Positions 43,961 to 55,700 are shown, counted from the stretch's first letter. The stretch: 64,000 nucleotides of DNA from Trueperella bonasi (GCF_030811535.1 NZ_JAUSQX010000001.1:682001-746000), one strand, 5' to 3'. Numbers and translations: made by a program. The notes: generated by a model not told the origin, from the sequence alone.

Positions 43961-45157
43961 CTAACCCACGTCATTGCCGCAAAAAACCAGCCCAGCGGCC
44001 CCGAGCACGGCCAACATCAGAGCGGCAGGCACAAGCCCCAGCTGCGCACCAAGAATTCCAGCAATCGGATAGGTAAGCAGGTAGCAGGCATGCGAGAGCG
44101 AAAACTGCGCAGCGAACACTGCTGAACGGTTCGCGGGCGTGCTGCCCCTCCGCAAGAGCCGCGACGACGGCGTGAGCACCATCGACGTCGTCGCGCCCGC
44201 AAGCGTCCAGATCACCAACAAGGCGAACCACGACGTCGTATTCTCGGCAAACTGCAAGACCGCTGCGCTCGCCACGAGCGCGAGTGGTAAAAACGTTGCT
44301 CCGGCAAACATGACCCGGCGGTCGGCGACCTTTTCAAGCACGGCCGGCAGTGCGAAAGCAACCACCATCGAACCTGCGCCATATGCAGCTAACAACAGTG
44401 CGACGTCGGATTCGCTGCGACCAAGACTTCCTTGGACAACCACGACGGTATTGACGATCACCATCGCGGTCATCGTTGCGACCACAAGGTTCAACCCGAG
44501 CAAACCACGGAGCTCCAAATCCCGCCAGAAAACCCGTGCACCTAGGGTCAGCCGATCTCTAAATGGCGCCTCCTCGGGCGCCTGCACATCTGGAAAATTC
44601 GCCCACAGCACGAGCACGGCCGATCCCACGAAACCAACCACAGTTCCAAGGAACAGGTTGTTATACGACATCACCGTCAGCAAAGCGGCCGCCAACATCG
44701 GGCTCACCACCGCCTCGAGATCGTAGGCAAGACGGGAAAGGGAAAGCGCACGCGTGTAGTCCCGCTCGTCAGGCAATACCTCTGGGATAACCGCTTGGAA
44801 TGTCGGAGTGAACGTGGCCGAGGCGGACTGCAACAGGAAAATCAGCAGGTAAATCTGCCATTCGGCGTCGACGAACGGCAAAAACAGGGCCACACCGGCA
44901 CGCACCACGTCGGCGAACACTAAAACCGGCTTGGCGGGCAGTGAAGAAACGACGGCGTTAACCACGGGTGCAACGCCCACGTACGTCACGATCTTGATCG
45001 TCATCGCAAGCCCCATGACGAAGCCTGCATTCGACCCCGCGATATCAAAGGCTAGTAGCCCCAAGGCCACGGTCAGAAGGCCGGTGCCCACCAATGCAAT
45101 CACCTGCGCGCCAAACAATTTGGCGTAGGTCGGATGGCGTAGAACCTGAAGCACCAC
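43961..45157 (-). CDS. Major facilitator superfamily exporter
   Basis: MFS transporter of 398 residues with about 11-12 membrane segments, in the MdfA/DHA-like plan of drug or metabolite exporters. The charged loop between segments two and three and the split near residue 195 (ANFPDVQAPEEAPFRD) mark the two halves. The frame extends upstream to 45274, but this would run through a tRNA gene. GTG 45157 (or 45154) with GGAAGG just upstream is the real start. Substrate unknown. Confidence 0.87.
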   Translation of the reverse strand: MVLQVLRHPTYAKLFGAQVIALVGTGLLTVALGLLAFDIAGSNAGFVMGLAMTIKIVTYVGVAPVVNAVVSSLPAKPVLVFADVVRAGVALFLPFVDAEWQIYLLIFLLQSASATFTPTFQAVIPEVLPDERDYTRALSLSRLAYDLEAVVSPMLAAALLTVMSYNNLFLGTVVGFVGSAVLVLWANFPDVQAPEEAPFRDRLTLGARVFWRDLELRGLLGLNLVVATMTAMVIVNTVVVVQGSLGRSESDVALLLAAYGAGSMVVAFALPAVLEKVADRRVMFAGATFLPLALVASAAVLQFAENTTSWFALLVIWTLAGATTSMVLTPSSRLLRRGSTPANRSAVFAAQFSLSHACYLLTYPIAGILGAQLGLVPAALMLAVLGAAGLVFCGNDVG

Positions 45158-45175
45158 TATTCCTTCCACGTCAAG

Positions 45176-45249
45176 TGCCCCCAGTGGGACTCGAACCCAC
45201 ACTGGATCGATTTTAAGTCGACTGCCTCTGCCGATTGGGCTATGGGGGC
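45176..45249 (-). tRNA. tRNA with UAA anticodon and short variable loop (leucine-type codon)
   Basis: Read on the minus strand: a 7-bp acceptor stem GCCCCCA/TGGGGGC; a 3-bp D-stem GCC/GGC with an 11-base loop that holds GG; a 5-bp anticodon stem with one G-T pair; loop CTTAAAA, giving anticodon TAA; a 5-base variable region; and a T-arm GTGGG-TTCGAGT-CCCAC. The discriminator is A, and CCA is not encoded. The D-arm matches leucine tRNAs, but bacterial tRNA-Leu normally has a long variable arm, which is missing here. The anticodon would read UUA. Confidence 0.85.
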
Positions 45250-45406
45250 GCAGACCTAAGATTACCCTTCCCATCGGTTAGCCCAAAATGCGGCACTTGC
45301 CACGGCGCTCGACGAAAAGCATCAAAGCGCATTAAGCTAGAGGAATCACGTCATTGCACATCCAATCGTGACAGCAACGAAGCATACATAGTGATTGGGG
45401 AACCTC

Positions 45407-46726
45407 ATGGGTATCATCACCCGATACCGCGAAGCTCTCAAGAATGAGACCAACGCGGGCATCGTACTCATCATCGGCGCCGTCGTCGCGCTTGTCTGGG
45501 CGAACTTCCCGGCGCAGGCCGCACGCGATCTTTACGAAACGATCGCATTCACCGAACTATTCGAGTTCGCTGGCCACTCGATGACGGCCTCAGTCATCGC
45601 CTCCGACTTCCTGTTAGCGCTGTTCTTTTTCATCGTTGGCATGGAACTCAAACAGGAGTTCGTGATCGGCTCGCTTCGCGATCCCAAACGCGCTCTTGTG
45701 CCGATTTTGGCGGCCCTTTTCGGAATGGCCGGGCCTATCGCCGTCTACTCATTTGCCCAACTCATGTCAGAAAACCCGAACTGGTCCGGCTGGGCCGTTC
45801 CCGTTGCAACTGATATTGCATTCGCCCTCGGCGTGCTCGGGCTCTTTGGTAAAGGCCTACCCGTTGCACTGCGCACCTTCCTCATGACTCTCGCCGTTGT
45901 TGACGATCTGCTTGGCATCACGATCATTGCCGTGTTCTTCTCGTCTAATCTCAACTTCGTCTATTTGGCCGTGTCGATTGCGTTCGTTGCGGTGTTCGGA
46001 TTCTGCGTCCAACGCCGGATCACTCACTGGTACGTGCTTTGGCCCCTAGGTCTGCTGGCGTGGCTGTTCATGTTCATGTCCGGCATTCACGCCACGATCG
46101 CCGGTGTTGCACTTGGCATGATGGTTCCCGCGATCCAGCGTAAGGACGAGCCTCTTCCACTCACCGAACACATTACGGAACGGCTCAACTTCTACTCTGC
46201 GGGTATCATTTTGCCGATCTTCGCGTTCTTTGCAGCGGGTGTCAATATTGTGGATTCCGGTGGCATCATGGCCATGCTGACCGATCCGGCCGCAATCGGC
46301 ATCTACCTCGGCCTTCCCGTTGGCAAGACAGTCGGTATCACGTTGGGCGTGGCACTCATGGTCTACGTATTCCGCCTCAAGCTCGGCAAGGGCCTGAGCC
46401 TGCCCGACGTTATGGCAGTCTCCATGATTGCGGGAATTGGCTTTACTGTTTCGCTTCTGATCGCAACCCTGTCCTTCGCTGCTGATGATCCGGCTGGCCC
46501 ACACGCCCGGGTGGCTGTGCTGCTCGGCACGTTCATCTCGCTCGTACTCGGCGCGATTCTGCTACGCTGGCGGGCCGCCTGGCATGCCAAGCACCCGGAG
46601 ATCGCCGAGAGTGCAGACGGTGACGACGAACCAGTTGACGAGGTGCCAGCCGAGCCTTCCGATCGCACCTGGGGTGAGGTACCCGGCGGCGAACCGGAGG
46701 TAGAGCCCGGCCAGTACGACCGTTAA
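45407..46726 (+). CDS. nhaA: Na+/H+ antiporter NhaA
   Basis: Sodium-proton antiporter that exports sodium in exchange for two protons. The 439-residue chain has the paired aspartates in AVVDDLLGITIIAVFF (about residues 164-179), the PVATDIAFALGVLGLFGKG stretch (about 129-147) and FFFIVGMELKQEFVIGSL (about 74-91), all diagnostic. The polar, acidic C-terminal tail of about 50 residues is longer than in enterobacteria. ATG 45407 is used because GGGGAACC precedes it; the TTG start at 45395 is less likely. Confidence 0.96.
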   Translation: MGIITRYREALKNETNAGIVLIIGAVVALVWANFPAQAARDLYETIAFTELFEFAGHSMTASVIASDFLLALFFFIVGMELKQEFVIGSLRDPKRALVPILAALFGMAGPIAVYSFAQLMSENPNWSGWAVPVATDIAFALGVLGLFGKGLPVALRTFLMTLAVVDDLLGITIIAVFFSSNLNFVYLAVSIAFVAVFGFCVQRRITHWYVLWPLGLLAWLFMFMSGIHATIAGVALGMMVPAIQRKDEPLPLTEHITERLNFYSAGIILPIFAFFAAGVNIVDSGGIMAMLTDPAAIGIYLGLPVGKTVGITLGVALMVYVFRLKLGKGLSLPDVMAVSMIAGIGFTVSLLIATLSFAADDPAGPHARVAVLLGTFISLVLGAILLRWRAAWHAKHPEIAESADGDDEPVDEVPAEPSDRTWGEVPGGEPEVEPGQYDR

Positions 46727-46748
46727 GCACCCCGCTGGCGGCGGCGCG

Positions 46749-47714
46749 TTAGTACGACGGTGGGTTCGGCTCTCGCGCCGCCCATAGGGCGAGGCCATCG
46801 AGGATGTCGTGCTCTGAAGTAATTGTGTGCGTGAGTGGCGTTTGTTGAGCCGTCTCAGCCGCAACGCGGCGAATCACTTCCTGCCACACAAGTGCCCCAG
46901 AATGGATAACGTCCACGCGCCCAGGATGCATAAACGGGAGCTGAGCCCGCTCACCCGCCGTGGACCGAATGAACCATTCACATACGCCGTCGACCTCCGC
47001 AAGCGACATCAGAGCACCATGGATCTTTGCCGGATCGTAACTTGGCAAATCGAGCGCCTTCGCGGTGATGGTGGTGATCGTTCCGGCTAGGCCGATTAGC
47101 GTGCGTGTCGGTGACAGGTCGAGGGCCGCCGAGTCCAAAGCCGCCTGCACATCTGCACGTGCACGCGCGATTTCATCGTCGGTCACCGGGTCGTGCGAGA
47201 AATGCCTTTCGCGCATACGCACGCAGCCCACGTTCATCGAAGCAGCACCGAGAATGGTGCCGTCGTTAAGGCCCAGAACCAACTCGGTGGATCCTCCACC
47301 CAGATCGACGGTTAAAAATGGTTCTTGCGCGACGTCACCGAACACCGCCGTCGCGCCCGTAAACGATGCACGCGCTTCCTCGTCTCCCGAAAGCACCTGG
47401 ACATCCACGCCAAGACGCTGTTTAACGCCGTCCAGAAAAAGATCCCGGTTCGCGGCGTCGCGGGTGGCGGACGTTGCCGCAAAGCGAATTGATTCCACGC
47501 CGTGCTCGCGGCACTGGCGGGCATAATCGTCAACAAAACCGAGCGTTCGCTCCAGGGCCTGCGGGTCAAAATGCCCAGTGCGATCCACGCCCTGCCCAAG
47601 CCGAGCAACTTCCATGCGCCGAGTGACGTCGTCAAGCGGCTGGCTCTCACCAGGAACGTCCGCGATCAACAAGCGGATCGAATTCGTTCCACAATCAATT
47701 CCGGCAACTCTCAT
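46749..47714 (-). CDS. ppx: Exopolyphosphatase / Ppx-GppA phosphatase
   Basis: Ppx/GppA-type protein of 321 residues that removes phosphate from polyphosphate or pppGpp. Sugar-kinase-like ATP-fold motifs: AGIDCGTNSIRLLIAD (residues 4-19), the SGDEEARASFTGA segment with the base Glu (about 111-123) and LTVDLGGGSTELVLG (about 135-149). It is the short actinobacterial form without an HD domain. It overlaps the DUF501 gene by four bases (coupled translation) and converges with nhaA. Confidence 0.95.
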   Translation of the reverse strand: MRVAGIDCGTNSIRLLIADVPGESQPLDDVTRRMEVARLGQGVDRTGHFDPQALERTLGFVDDYARQCREHGVESIRFAATSATRDAANRDLFLDGVKQRLGVDVQVLSGDEEARASFTGATAVFGDVAQEPFLTVDLGGGSTELVLGLNDGTILGAASMNVGCVRMRERHFSHDPVTDDEIARARADVQAALDSAALDLSPTRTLIGLAGTITTITAKALDLPSYDPAKIHGALMSLAEVDGVCEWFIRSTAGERAQLPFMHPGRVDVIHSGALVWQEVIRRVAAETAQQTPLTHTITSEHDILDGLALWAAREPNPPSY

Positions 47715-48331
47715 CGCTCACCTTCCTTGGCAGGTCCGTCTCCCGCAGACTCGTCTTCGTCTCCCCCGGGATCGGTTTCGTCTACCGCAGGCTCGGTGCA
47801 CCGGCAGGTCTGCGGATCCCAGCCCGCCGCTTCGAGCGCCTCGTCGCCAACCTTCGTGATTCCTGGCCCAACCGCGAGCGCGTAACCCGCCAGCGCGTGC
47901 AAACACTTGACACGATCAGGCATTCCGCCGGCGGATCGATCTGTGATTTCAGGAACGTCATCAAGAACTTCCCGGCGCTCCACGTAGATCGCGTGAGCAT
48001 GCTCGTGGCTGTCACGATATTCCGGATCCTCTGCGAGCCGGTCATTGAAGGGCACCATCCCGCCCGCACTTTCGATGCGAGAAATCTCCTTCACCAAGGA
48101 AGGTAAGGAAAGGTAAAACAGCGTGGGGAAAGGCGTGCCGTCGGGCAGACGAGGATAGGTGATGGTCACTGCCGGATTACCGCAGGCGCAACGCGCACCT
48201 ATGCCAACGAGGCCGCGGGGGTAGCGGCCTAGCTGAGCGGTGATAATATCGCGATCCCCATCGCGAATTTCAGACGCGTTAACGGCTACTTTGCGCAGAG
48301 TTTCCAGCGCTATTGTGGGCGTTTGATTCAT
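47711..48331 (-). CDS. DUF501 protein
   Basis: Conserved actinobacterial protein of unknown function, almost always between ftsB and ppx, as here. The 206-residue product has the family segments QLGRYPRGLVGIGARCACGNPAV (with Cys-x-Cys), PFPTLFYLSLPSLVKEISRIES (about 66-87) and MPDRVKCLHALAGYALA (about 142-158). A CRC near the end may bind metal together with the earlier cysteines. The tail is acidic. ATG 48331 is preferred to 48361. Confidence 0.93.
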   Translation of the reverse strand: MNQTPTIALETLRKVAVNASEIRDGDRDIITAQLGRYPRGLVGIGARCACGNPAVTITYPRLPDGTPFPTLFYLSLPSLVKEISRIESAGGMVPFNDRLAEDPEYRDSHEHAHAIYVERREVLDDVPEITDRSAGGMPDRVKCLHALAGYALAVGPGITKVGDEALEAAGWDPQTCRCTEPAVDETDPGGDEDESAGDGPAKEGER

Positions 48332-48399
48332 GAGAATAAGCCTACCGCGCGCCTTCGACACGGGCGAACATGGGCCGATTTCCGCTGCAGCTTGAGACG

Positions 48400-49275
48400 C
48401 TACCCGCCATTGTTTTCGGCTTCCTCGTCGATTGGATCGTTGGCTGGCGAGTGAGTGCCATCATCGTCAGAAGACTGCCCGGGTGCCTCGTTCGACGGTC
48501 CGATCATCGGCACGTTTGACGGATTTTCGACGTCGCCCGAAGCTCCCGCAACGGTTATCGAATCCCACATCGTCACGTAAAACGGGGTCGCCTGCCGTCG
48601 TCGATCGTTGACTTCCTGCGTCCGCTGCGCGAGCTGCTGATCCGGCGTTCCTTCCTCAGGATCCGAGACGAGGTACAACGTTTCACCGGGCATCACGTAT
48701 CCTAGTCGCTCGCGCGCCTGGCTGCGCACAAAGTCGTCATCCTGCCAGCGCGCAAGCTCCTGCTCGAGCACCTTGACACGCGCCGTCGTGTCCTCCAAAT
48801 CCTGCAACAGCTCCCGCTTTTGTTGCTGCTGATCGAGATACTGGGTGAGCGGGTTTGCCACGATAACCACCGCGAACACTGCAAACAGCAAAATGGCCAG
48901 TGAGCGGACCGAAAACTGGCGCGTTTTTTCGCCACTTGAAAAGCGGATACTGAGCTTTTTGTTGAACCGTTCGCCTGTTGCGGGCCTCTTTTTCATTTGG
49001 GATAGGCGGCTGGACGTCGAATTTGAGCCATGCGATGTGCGAAATTGTTTTGCACCCGTTGGATTCGTCTGTTTATTTCCCCTGTTCGAATTCGCCTGAC
49101 CTCGCGGACGAGGTTGCTTGGGTGATTTGTGGGAGCCGGGAGAGCTCGGGCGTTGCTTCGACGTGGGCGAAGCCGCACGTCTACGTGCCGCGGACGCCGC
49201 AGAATTTTTTCTGGCATGCGGGCGTGAGCCGGATCCCGCCGGACCCGACCTACCAGAGGGGCGTCTCAAACTCAT
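48400..49275 (-). CDS. ftsB: Septum formation initiator, FtsB/DivIC family
   Basis: Bitopic division protein that joins FtsL and FtsQ. The single membrane segment (about residues 127-145) is followed by a coiled coil (DQQQQKRELLQDLEDTTARV, about 149-168) and the conserved RSQARERLGYVMPGETLYLV (about 185-204). The N-terminal 120 residues are Ser/Arg/Lys-rich and disordered, a longer tail than in most families. The C-terminal 80 residues are polar. ATG 49275 is chosen without a clear ribosome site; the frame reaches 49332. Confidence 0.92.
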   Translation of the reverse strand: MSLRRPSGRSGPAGSGSRPHARKNSAASAARRRAASPTSKQRPSSPGSHKSPKQPRPRGQANSNRGNKQTNPTGAKQFRTSHGSNSTSSRLSQMKKRPATGERFNKKLSIRFSSGEKTRQFSVRSLAILLFAVFAVVIVANPLTQYLDQQQQKRELLQDLEDTTARVKVLEQELARWQDDDFVRSQARERLGYVMPGETLYLVSDPEEGTPDQQLAQRTQEVNDRRRQATPFYVTMWDSITVAGASGDVENPSNVPMIGPSNEAPGQSSDDDGTHSPANDPIDEEAENNGG

Positions 49276-49384
49276 GACATTCAGTCTAAGTGGGCGGGAC
49301 CTCGTACTCGGCCAGGGCAACGGGTGAGCCATCGCGCATGTGGAGATTGGATAGCTCGCGGCAGCACTATGAGCTCAGGCGCAA

Positions 49385-49419
49385 AAAAGGGGCTGAGGGT
49401 ATTTCCCTCAGCCCCTTTT
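49385..49419 (-). terminator. Strong intrinsic terminator of eno
   Basis: AAAAGGGGCTGAGGG (49385-49399) and its perfect complement (49405-49419) enclose TATTT. On the minus strand the stem ends in TTTTTT. It lies 46 bases past the enolase stop. The best intrinsic terminator in the window. Confidence 0.92.
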
Positions 49420-49464
49420 GGTTAGTCTGGCTAACCGGCGTCGCATTGAGCGACGGTGAATTCG

Positions 49465-50763
<1,299 letters not shown>

Positions 50764-50995
50764 TTACTCACGGGCAGAGCCGGGGGTGCCGGTCTGCCGC
50801 CTTCTCCATTGTCCTACGAATCTCCGACAATTAACACCGCCGTCCGCGCCTAACTTGCGAATTTTGCTCACGGGGCAATTTCCTTGTGTGACACGCGCCG
50901 CTTGTGGGCGGCTTTCGTCCCGCCCGCAGCGACGACGGCCAGGCAGCGCAGTTATGGCAGTGAGGCAAAGTGAACTGGGAACCTCTGTACGTTCC

Positions 50996-51609
50996 CTAAT
51001 CGATGTCAACCTTGCTCGGCGTGTTCTGACGGTTCCTAGTATCGGGATCCCTGCGCGATATCCATGGCAGGTCTATATTTGCATAATGCGCGCCATTCGT
51101 GGCTATATACGCACCTTCCACCTTCAAAGCTCCACGATTAACCAGGTTCTTAAGACTCTGCACATAGCTTGGCAGAATGCTTTTGCGCCTTTTCTGCCGC
51201 TTTGTGTCCCGTGCCCAGCGTTCTTCGGTTCAATGTGTAGTACGACGCAAATTTTCGTAGCGTCCATTGCTTGCCGCGCAATAGATGCGGCTTCGGTGTC
51301 ATCGTTGGCTCGCTGCCACTGATAGAGGCATGCCATTGTTCCAAGTACTTTTTGGCCAACGATTTTGGCAAGATCACCGGCTCGAGGCTCGCTCTCGGCA
51401 CGCCCGGAATGATCGTAATCTTTAACTTCAACAAGCCAAAGAGTATGCTCATCCACGACGACAAGGGCGCAACCTTTGTGCTCGAAAACTCCGGCACTTC
51501 TCTGATATTCCGGCAATTCGTCGAACTTGCAGAACGTCACCCTGTCCGGAAACTCGAACTGCACCCCGTCCACATTGACAATTCGCCCACCGCCAGTCAT
51601 GTCTACCAA
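50996..51609 (-). pseudogene. PD-(D/E)XK nuclease-like protein of an ATPase-nuclease cassette, frameshifted
   Basis: The frame from 51609 has the nuclease-type core CALVVVDEHTLWLVEVKDYDH (Asp at about residue 53, then Glu-x-Lys at about 61-63), followed by ARAGDLAKIVGQKVLGTMACLY, where a conserved Gln/Lys helix is usual. Near 51,225 the sense moves to the next frame, which continues without a stop from RWARDTKRQKRRKSILPSY through HYANIDLPWISRRDP to TAG at 50996. The total of 614 bases is one short of 205 codons, so a one-base loss explains it. The gene overlaps the ATPase stop by seven bases. Confidence 0.7.
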
Positions 51610-52606
51610 CTTAGGTAACGATCAGCATGTTCAAGTTCCGCCTCTAGCGAGGCGATATAGCTAAGTTCGTCGAGATCAGAGCGGAGTTCAGCAACAACCG
51701 CCGAATCTCCATCGGCGTCTTCCTCACGCACAAGTCCAATGAACGCAGGAGTGACCTGTGGAAAATCGTCCGCGCCCATCTGGAGTTCGCGCAAAAGATA
51801 CATACTGTGTGTCGACACAAAGATTTGTGCCCCATTCTCAGCTAGCTGCAAAATCACTTTCGCTACTACTCGCAACGATTTCGGGTTGAGATTTGCTTCC
51901 GGCTCATCCCAGAATAAGTAACCGCCCTCGAGCAGTACTCCGTTGGAAACCAGCCGTGCAATCATCGCTAGCTTGCGTTGCCCTTCGGCGAGGAGTGTGG
52001 ATTCGAGATTTCCTATACCCGGTTGACGGAGATAGAAGCGCCCGCCCGATTCGAATACCGTTCCGTGTAGAAGTTGGAGCACTGGTTCCAGGAAATCCGT
52101 GGCCTTTATCTCCCTAGGGCCGCGCAAAGCCGGCCTCCAAAGAAGTTCGGTCGTATCGCGCCAAGTTTCCTCGAATCCCGTTTCATAAGCGTCAAACATG
52201 CTCACGAAAGTGGCGGGCAGGCTGAAAAGTTCTTGGGCGGGATGAACACAGGCTGATCTTCGAGTGTGCGCGTCGGGAAATTACTTGTCTGCACTTCTTT
52301 CTTCGATCGCGAGTTGAACCCGAACGCTAAAGGTTCCTTAATTCCTGCATATTTAAGTTTTACGTTTGCGGTCGCTGCGCCTCTCGACCTCCGCGTTAAG
52401 CGCCCAAGAGAGTCGGGCCGGAAGACTCCCTGCAACTTATCAGCGACCGCCACGTTCAAGCTCTTCTTCGTTAGTTTGCCCTCTTTGGATTCAACCTCTC
52501 GCAACGCTCGCGTGGCGCTATACAACAGCTTCAACAGTTGGGATTTACCACCGGCGTTGTCACCAACCACCCGGCCACGGCGGCCGGGAGCGAAACCGTT
52601 CGGCAA
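51603..52606 (-). pseudogene. AAA ATPase of an ATPase-nuclease cassette, frameshifted
   Basis: ABC/RecF-like AAA ATPase of about 334 residues. Walker A VVGDNAGGKSQLL is near residue 13; LAEGQRKLAMIARL is the signature-like helix; YLFWDEPEANLNPKSL is Walker B; and FVSTHSMYLLREL carries the H-loop His. The first frame ends at 52202 in PPKNFSACPPLS; the next frame gives LFSLPATFVSMFDAYETGFEE and runs on. One lost base (1004 instead of 1005) joins them. The N-terminus before Walker A is only about 12 residues, shorter than expected, so the true start may be lost. It is the upstream gene of the pair. Confidence 0.75.
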
Positions 52607-52756
52607 GATTGCGCCGGCTGTGACGACATAGCGGCCTGCCTGAGAGGTACCAGACAGAAAAAGGGCCTGCGACGAGGTGTGTACTCGACCGGCTCCGGGG
52701 CGTTATCACCAGAAAAACCGCAGCAGAAAACCCGACAAAAGCACCACGCGCTCGGC

Positions 52757-55700
52757 TTAGCTGCCGATGGACGCCAGGAACACCGAATCGATCACCTGAT
52801 TAACGAATTTGAGCAGTTCCTCGTTCGCCAAAGCCTGCGGCGCGCCGAGTTTCCGAGCATCCTTCGCCGGCGTCGGCACGATCAACGTGCGGATCGCCGC
52901 CTTGGCTATCGCCTTCGGATAGAGCCTGCGCAGTCGCGCCTGCCGCGAATCCGCCAGCACGACGGGCGCGAAACGCACGTTCGCCCCCTGCATCGTGATC
53001 TCTTCGATTCCAGCCTCGCCCGCCTTTTCTCGCAGCTCGGCCAACGCAAACAGCCGATCCACCTCGACGGGCAACGAACCATACCGGTCCAAAAGCTCCT
53101 GGCGCACGTCAGCTCGCTGGGCAGCCGCCGTCGTGGCCGCAATCTTCGTATAAATCTCAAGCCGCAAACGCTCCGAGGTTACCCAGTTTTCGGGCACGTA
53201 TGCCTCCACCGGAATCTCGATCCGGATCTCGCCCGCCTTCTCAGCCTCGCTGCGCCCGTCCTGACCCGTCATGCTCGCCACCGCCTCAGAAATCATGCGA
53301 ATGTACAGGTCAAAACCAACCCCGGCGATATGCCCCGACTGCTCCCCGCCCAACAGGTTGCCCGCTCCCCGGATTTCGAGATCCTTGAGCGCCACCTGGA
53401 AGCCGGCGCCGAGCTCGGTGTGCGAGGCGATTGTGCGCAAACGCTCGAGCGCGGTCTGCGTCATCGTGCCATCGCGCGGATAAAGGAAATAGGCGTAGGC
53501 CCGGTCGCGCCCGCGGCCCACCCGCCCGCGCAACTGGTGCAGCTGCGAGAGCCCGAGCTTGTGCGCGTTTTCCACGATCAGCGTGTTCGCGTTCGAAATG
53601 TCGAGGCCCGTTTCGATGATCGTGGTGGAGACGAGCACGTCAATCTCCTTGTTCCAAAACTGGTCGATGATCAGCTCGAGCTGGTGTTCGGTCATCTTCC
53701 CGTGCGCCACGCCAATCCGGGCGTCGGGTACGAGTTCTTGCAGCTCGGCGGCCACCCGGTTGATCGACTGGGTGCGGTTGTGCACGTAAAACACCTGGCC
53801 ATCGCGCAACAACTCACGCTTGATCGCGGCCGCCACCTGCTGGGATTCGTGCACGCCAACGTAGGTCAAAATCGGGTGCCGCTCCTCCGGCGGGGTGGCC
53901 AGCGTGGACATCTGGCGCAGGCCCGTCACCGCCATCTCAAGCGTGCGCGGAATCGGGGTTGCCGACATGGCAAGCACGTCCACCGCCGGATACAGCTGCT
54001 TGAGCGTTTCCTTGTGTTCGACACCGAAGCGCTGCTCCTCATCGATCACCACGAGCCCAAGATCCTTAAACCGCACGTCGCCCGTGATCAGACGGTGCGT
54101 ACCGATCACGACGTCGATCTTCCCCTCGCGCAAGCCCTTCTTCACCTCGTCCGCCTCCCGGTCGGATTGGAAGCGCGAAAGCTGCTCGACGCTCACCGGG
54201 AATCCGGCGTAGCGCTCCTTGAAAGTATCGAGATGCTGCTGGACGAGTAGGGTGGTCGGCGCGAGGATTGCCACCTGTTTTCCGTCCTGCACCGCCTTGA
54301 ACGCGGCTCGTACCGCGATCTCGGTCTTTCCGTAGCCGACGTCGCCCGAAATCAGGCGGTCCATCGGTTCGGGCGCCTCCATATCGCGTTTAACCTCCTC
54401 GATCGTGGAAAGCTGATCGGGCGTCTCGACGTGTTCGAAGGCGTCCTCCAACTCGTGTTGCCACGGCGTATCGGGCGAAAATGCGTGGCCCTTGGTTGCC
54501 CGCCGCTGGGCGTAGAGCCGCACGAGTTCCTTCGCGATCTGCTTGACCGCCGCGCGCGCCTTCGACTTGGTTTTCTCCCAATCGGCTCCGCCCATTTTGT
54601 TTAGCGAGGGCGCCTCCCCGCCGGAATACTTGGAGATTTGATCGAGCTGGTCGGTGGGTACCCACAGCTGGTCACGCGCCTGACCACGCCGCGATGGGGC
54701 ATATTCGAGCACGACGTATTCGCGCTGGGCGCCGTTCGGCCCACCGAGTTTTCGCTTGGCAAGTTTGACGAACTGGGCGACGCCGTGGCGGGCGTGAACC
54801 ACGTAATCGCCGGGTTTGAGCTGGAGCGGGTCGACGGCGTTCTTCCGCCGCTTTGGCATTTGGCGCTGCTGAGCCGAGCGGGCGCGTTTGCGGCCGATCA
54901 GGTCACTGGAGCCGAGGAGGGCAAAGTGAGCATCTTCGGATACGAACCCCGATTGCACGGGCGCCACCACAATTGTCAGGACGCCGGGGCGCCTCGCCGT
55001 TATTTCTTCGGTGAAAGTCGCCGGCACATCGATATCTTGGAGCTGCTCCACTAGGCGCCGGCCAAGGCCCGCACCTTCAACCGCGACGATCACCTGCCAC
55101 TGCGCCTTGGCGAGCTTGCCAACCTCAGCGAGAGCGTGGTCCACATTGCCCGCGAAACTCTGCGGTTCGCGCATCGGCAGTTTCACGGTATCGGCCGTTG
55201 CAAAACCGCCGATCGTCCACCAGCCGAGCCCGGTCGCGGTAGCCGCCCGTTCGACGTCGTCGATCTGCTCGAAGGAAGCATTCGATACCGAGATTGGAAT
55301 CTCGCCTCCGGCCGCAGCCGACGACCATGCGGCGGCAAGGAATTCTTGGGTGGTTTCGTGCAACGATTCGGCGCGTTGGGCGAGCCGTTCGGGTTCGAGC
55401 ATGAGAATGCGTGCCGATTCGGGGAGTTCGTGGACGAACAGGTGCATGTTCTCGACTAGTACGGGCTGGAGCGATTCCATGCCCTCCACCGCGATCCCGT
55501 TTGCGATCTTGTCGAGCATGTCGACGGCGCCGGGGAGCTCGTCGATCGCTTTCGCGGCCCGGGAGCGGACGTCGTCGCTGAGCAGGATTTCACGGCACGG
55601 CGGGGCGTACAGCTCCTTGACCTCGTCCATGGAGCGCTGATCTGCGACAGCGAAGCTGCGGATCTCGTCGATTTCATCGCCGAAAAATTCGACGCGAAGC

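Noticed and set aside
45158-45274. Longer start for the MFS gene
   Set aside because: It would translate through the tRNA gene at 45176-45249, and the residues are not membrane-like. A ribosome site stands before GTG 45157.
52538-54250. Long plus-strand ORF opposite mfd
   Set aside because: Arg/His/Leu-rich shadow of mfd, which has all family motifs on the minus strand.
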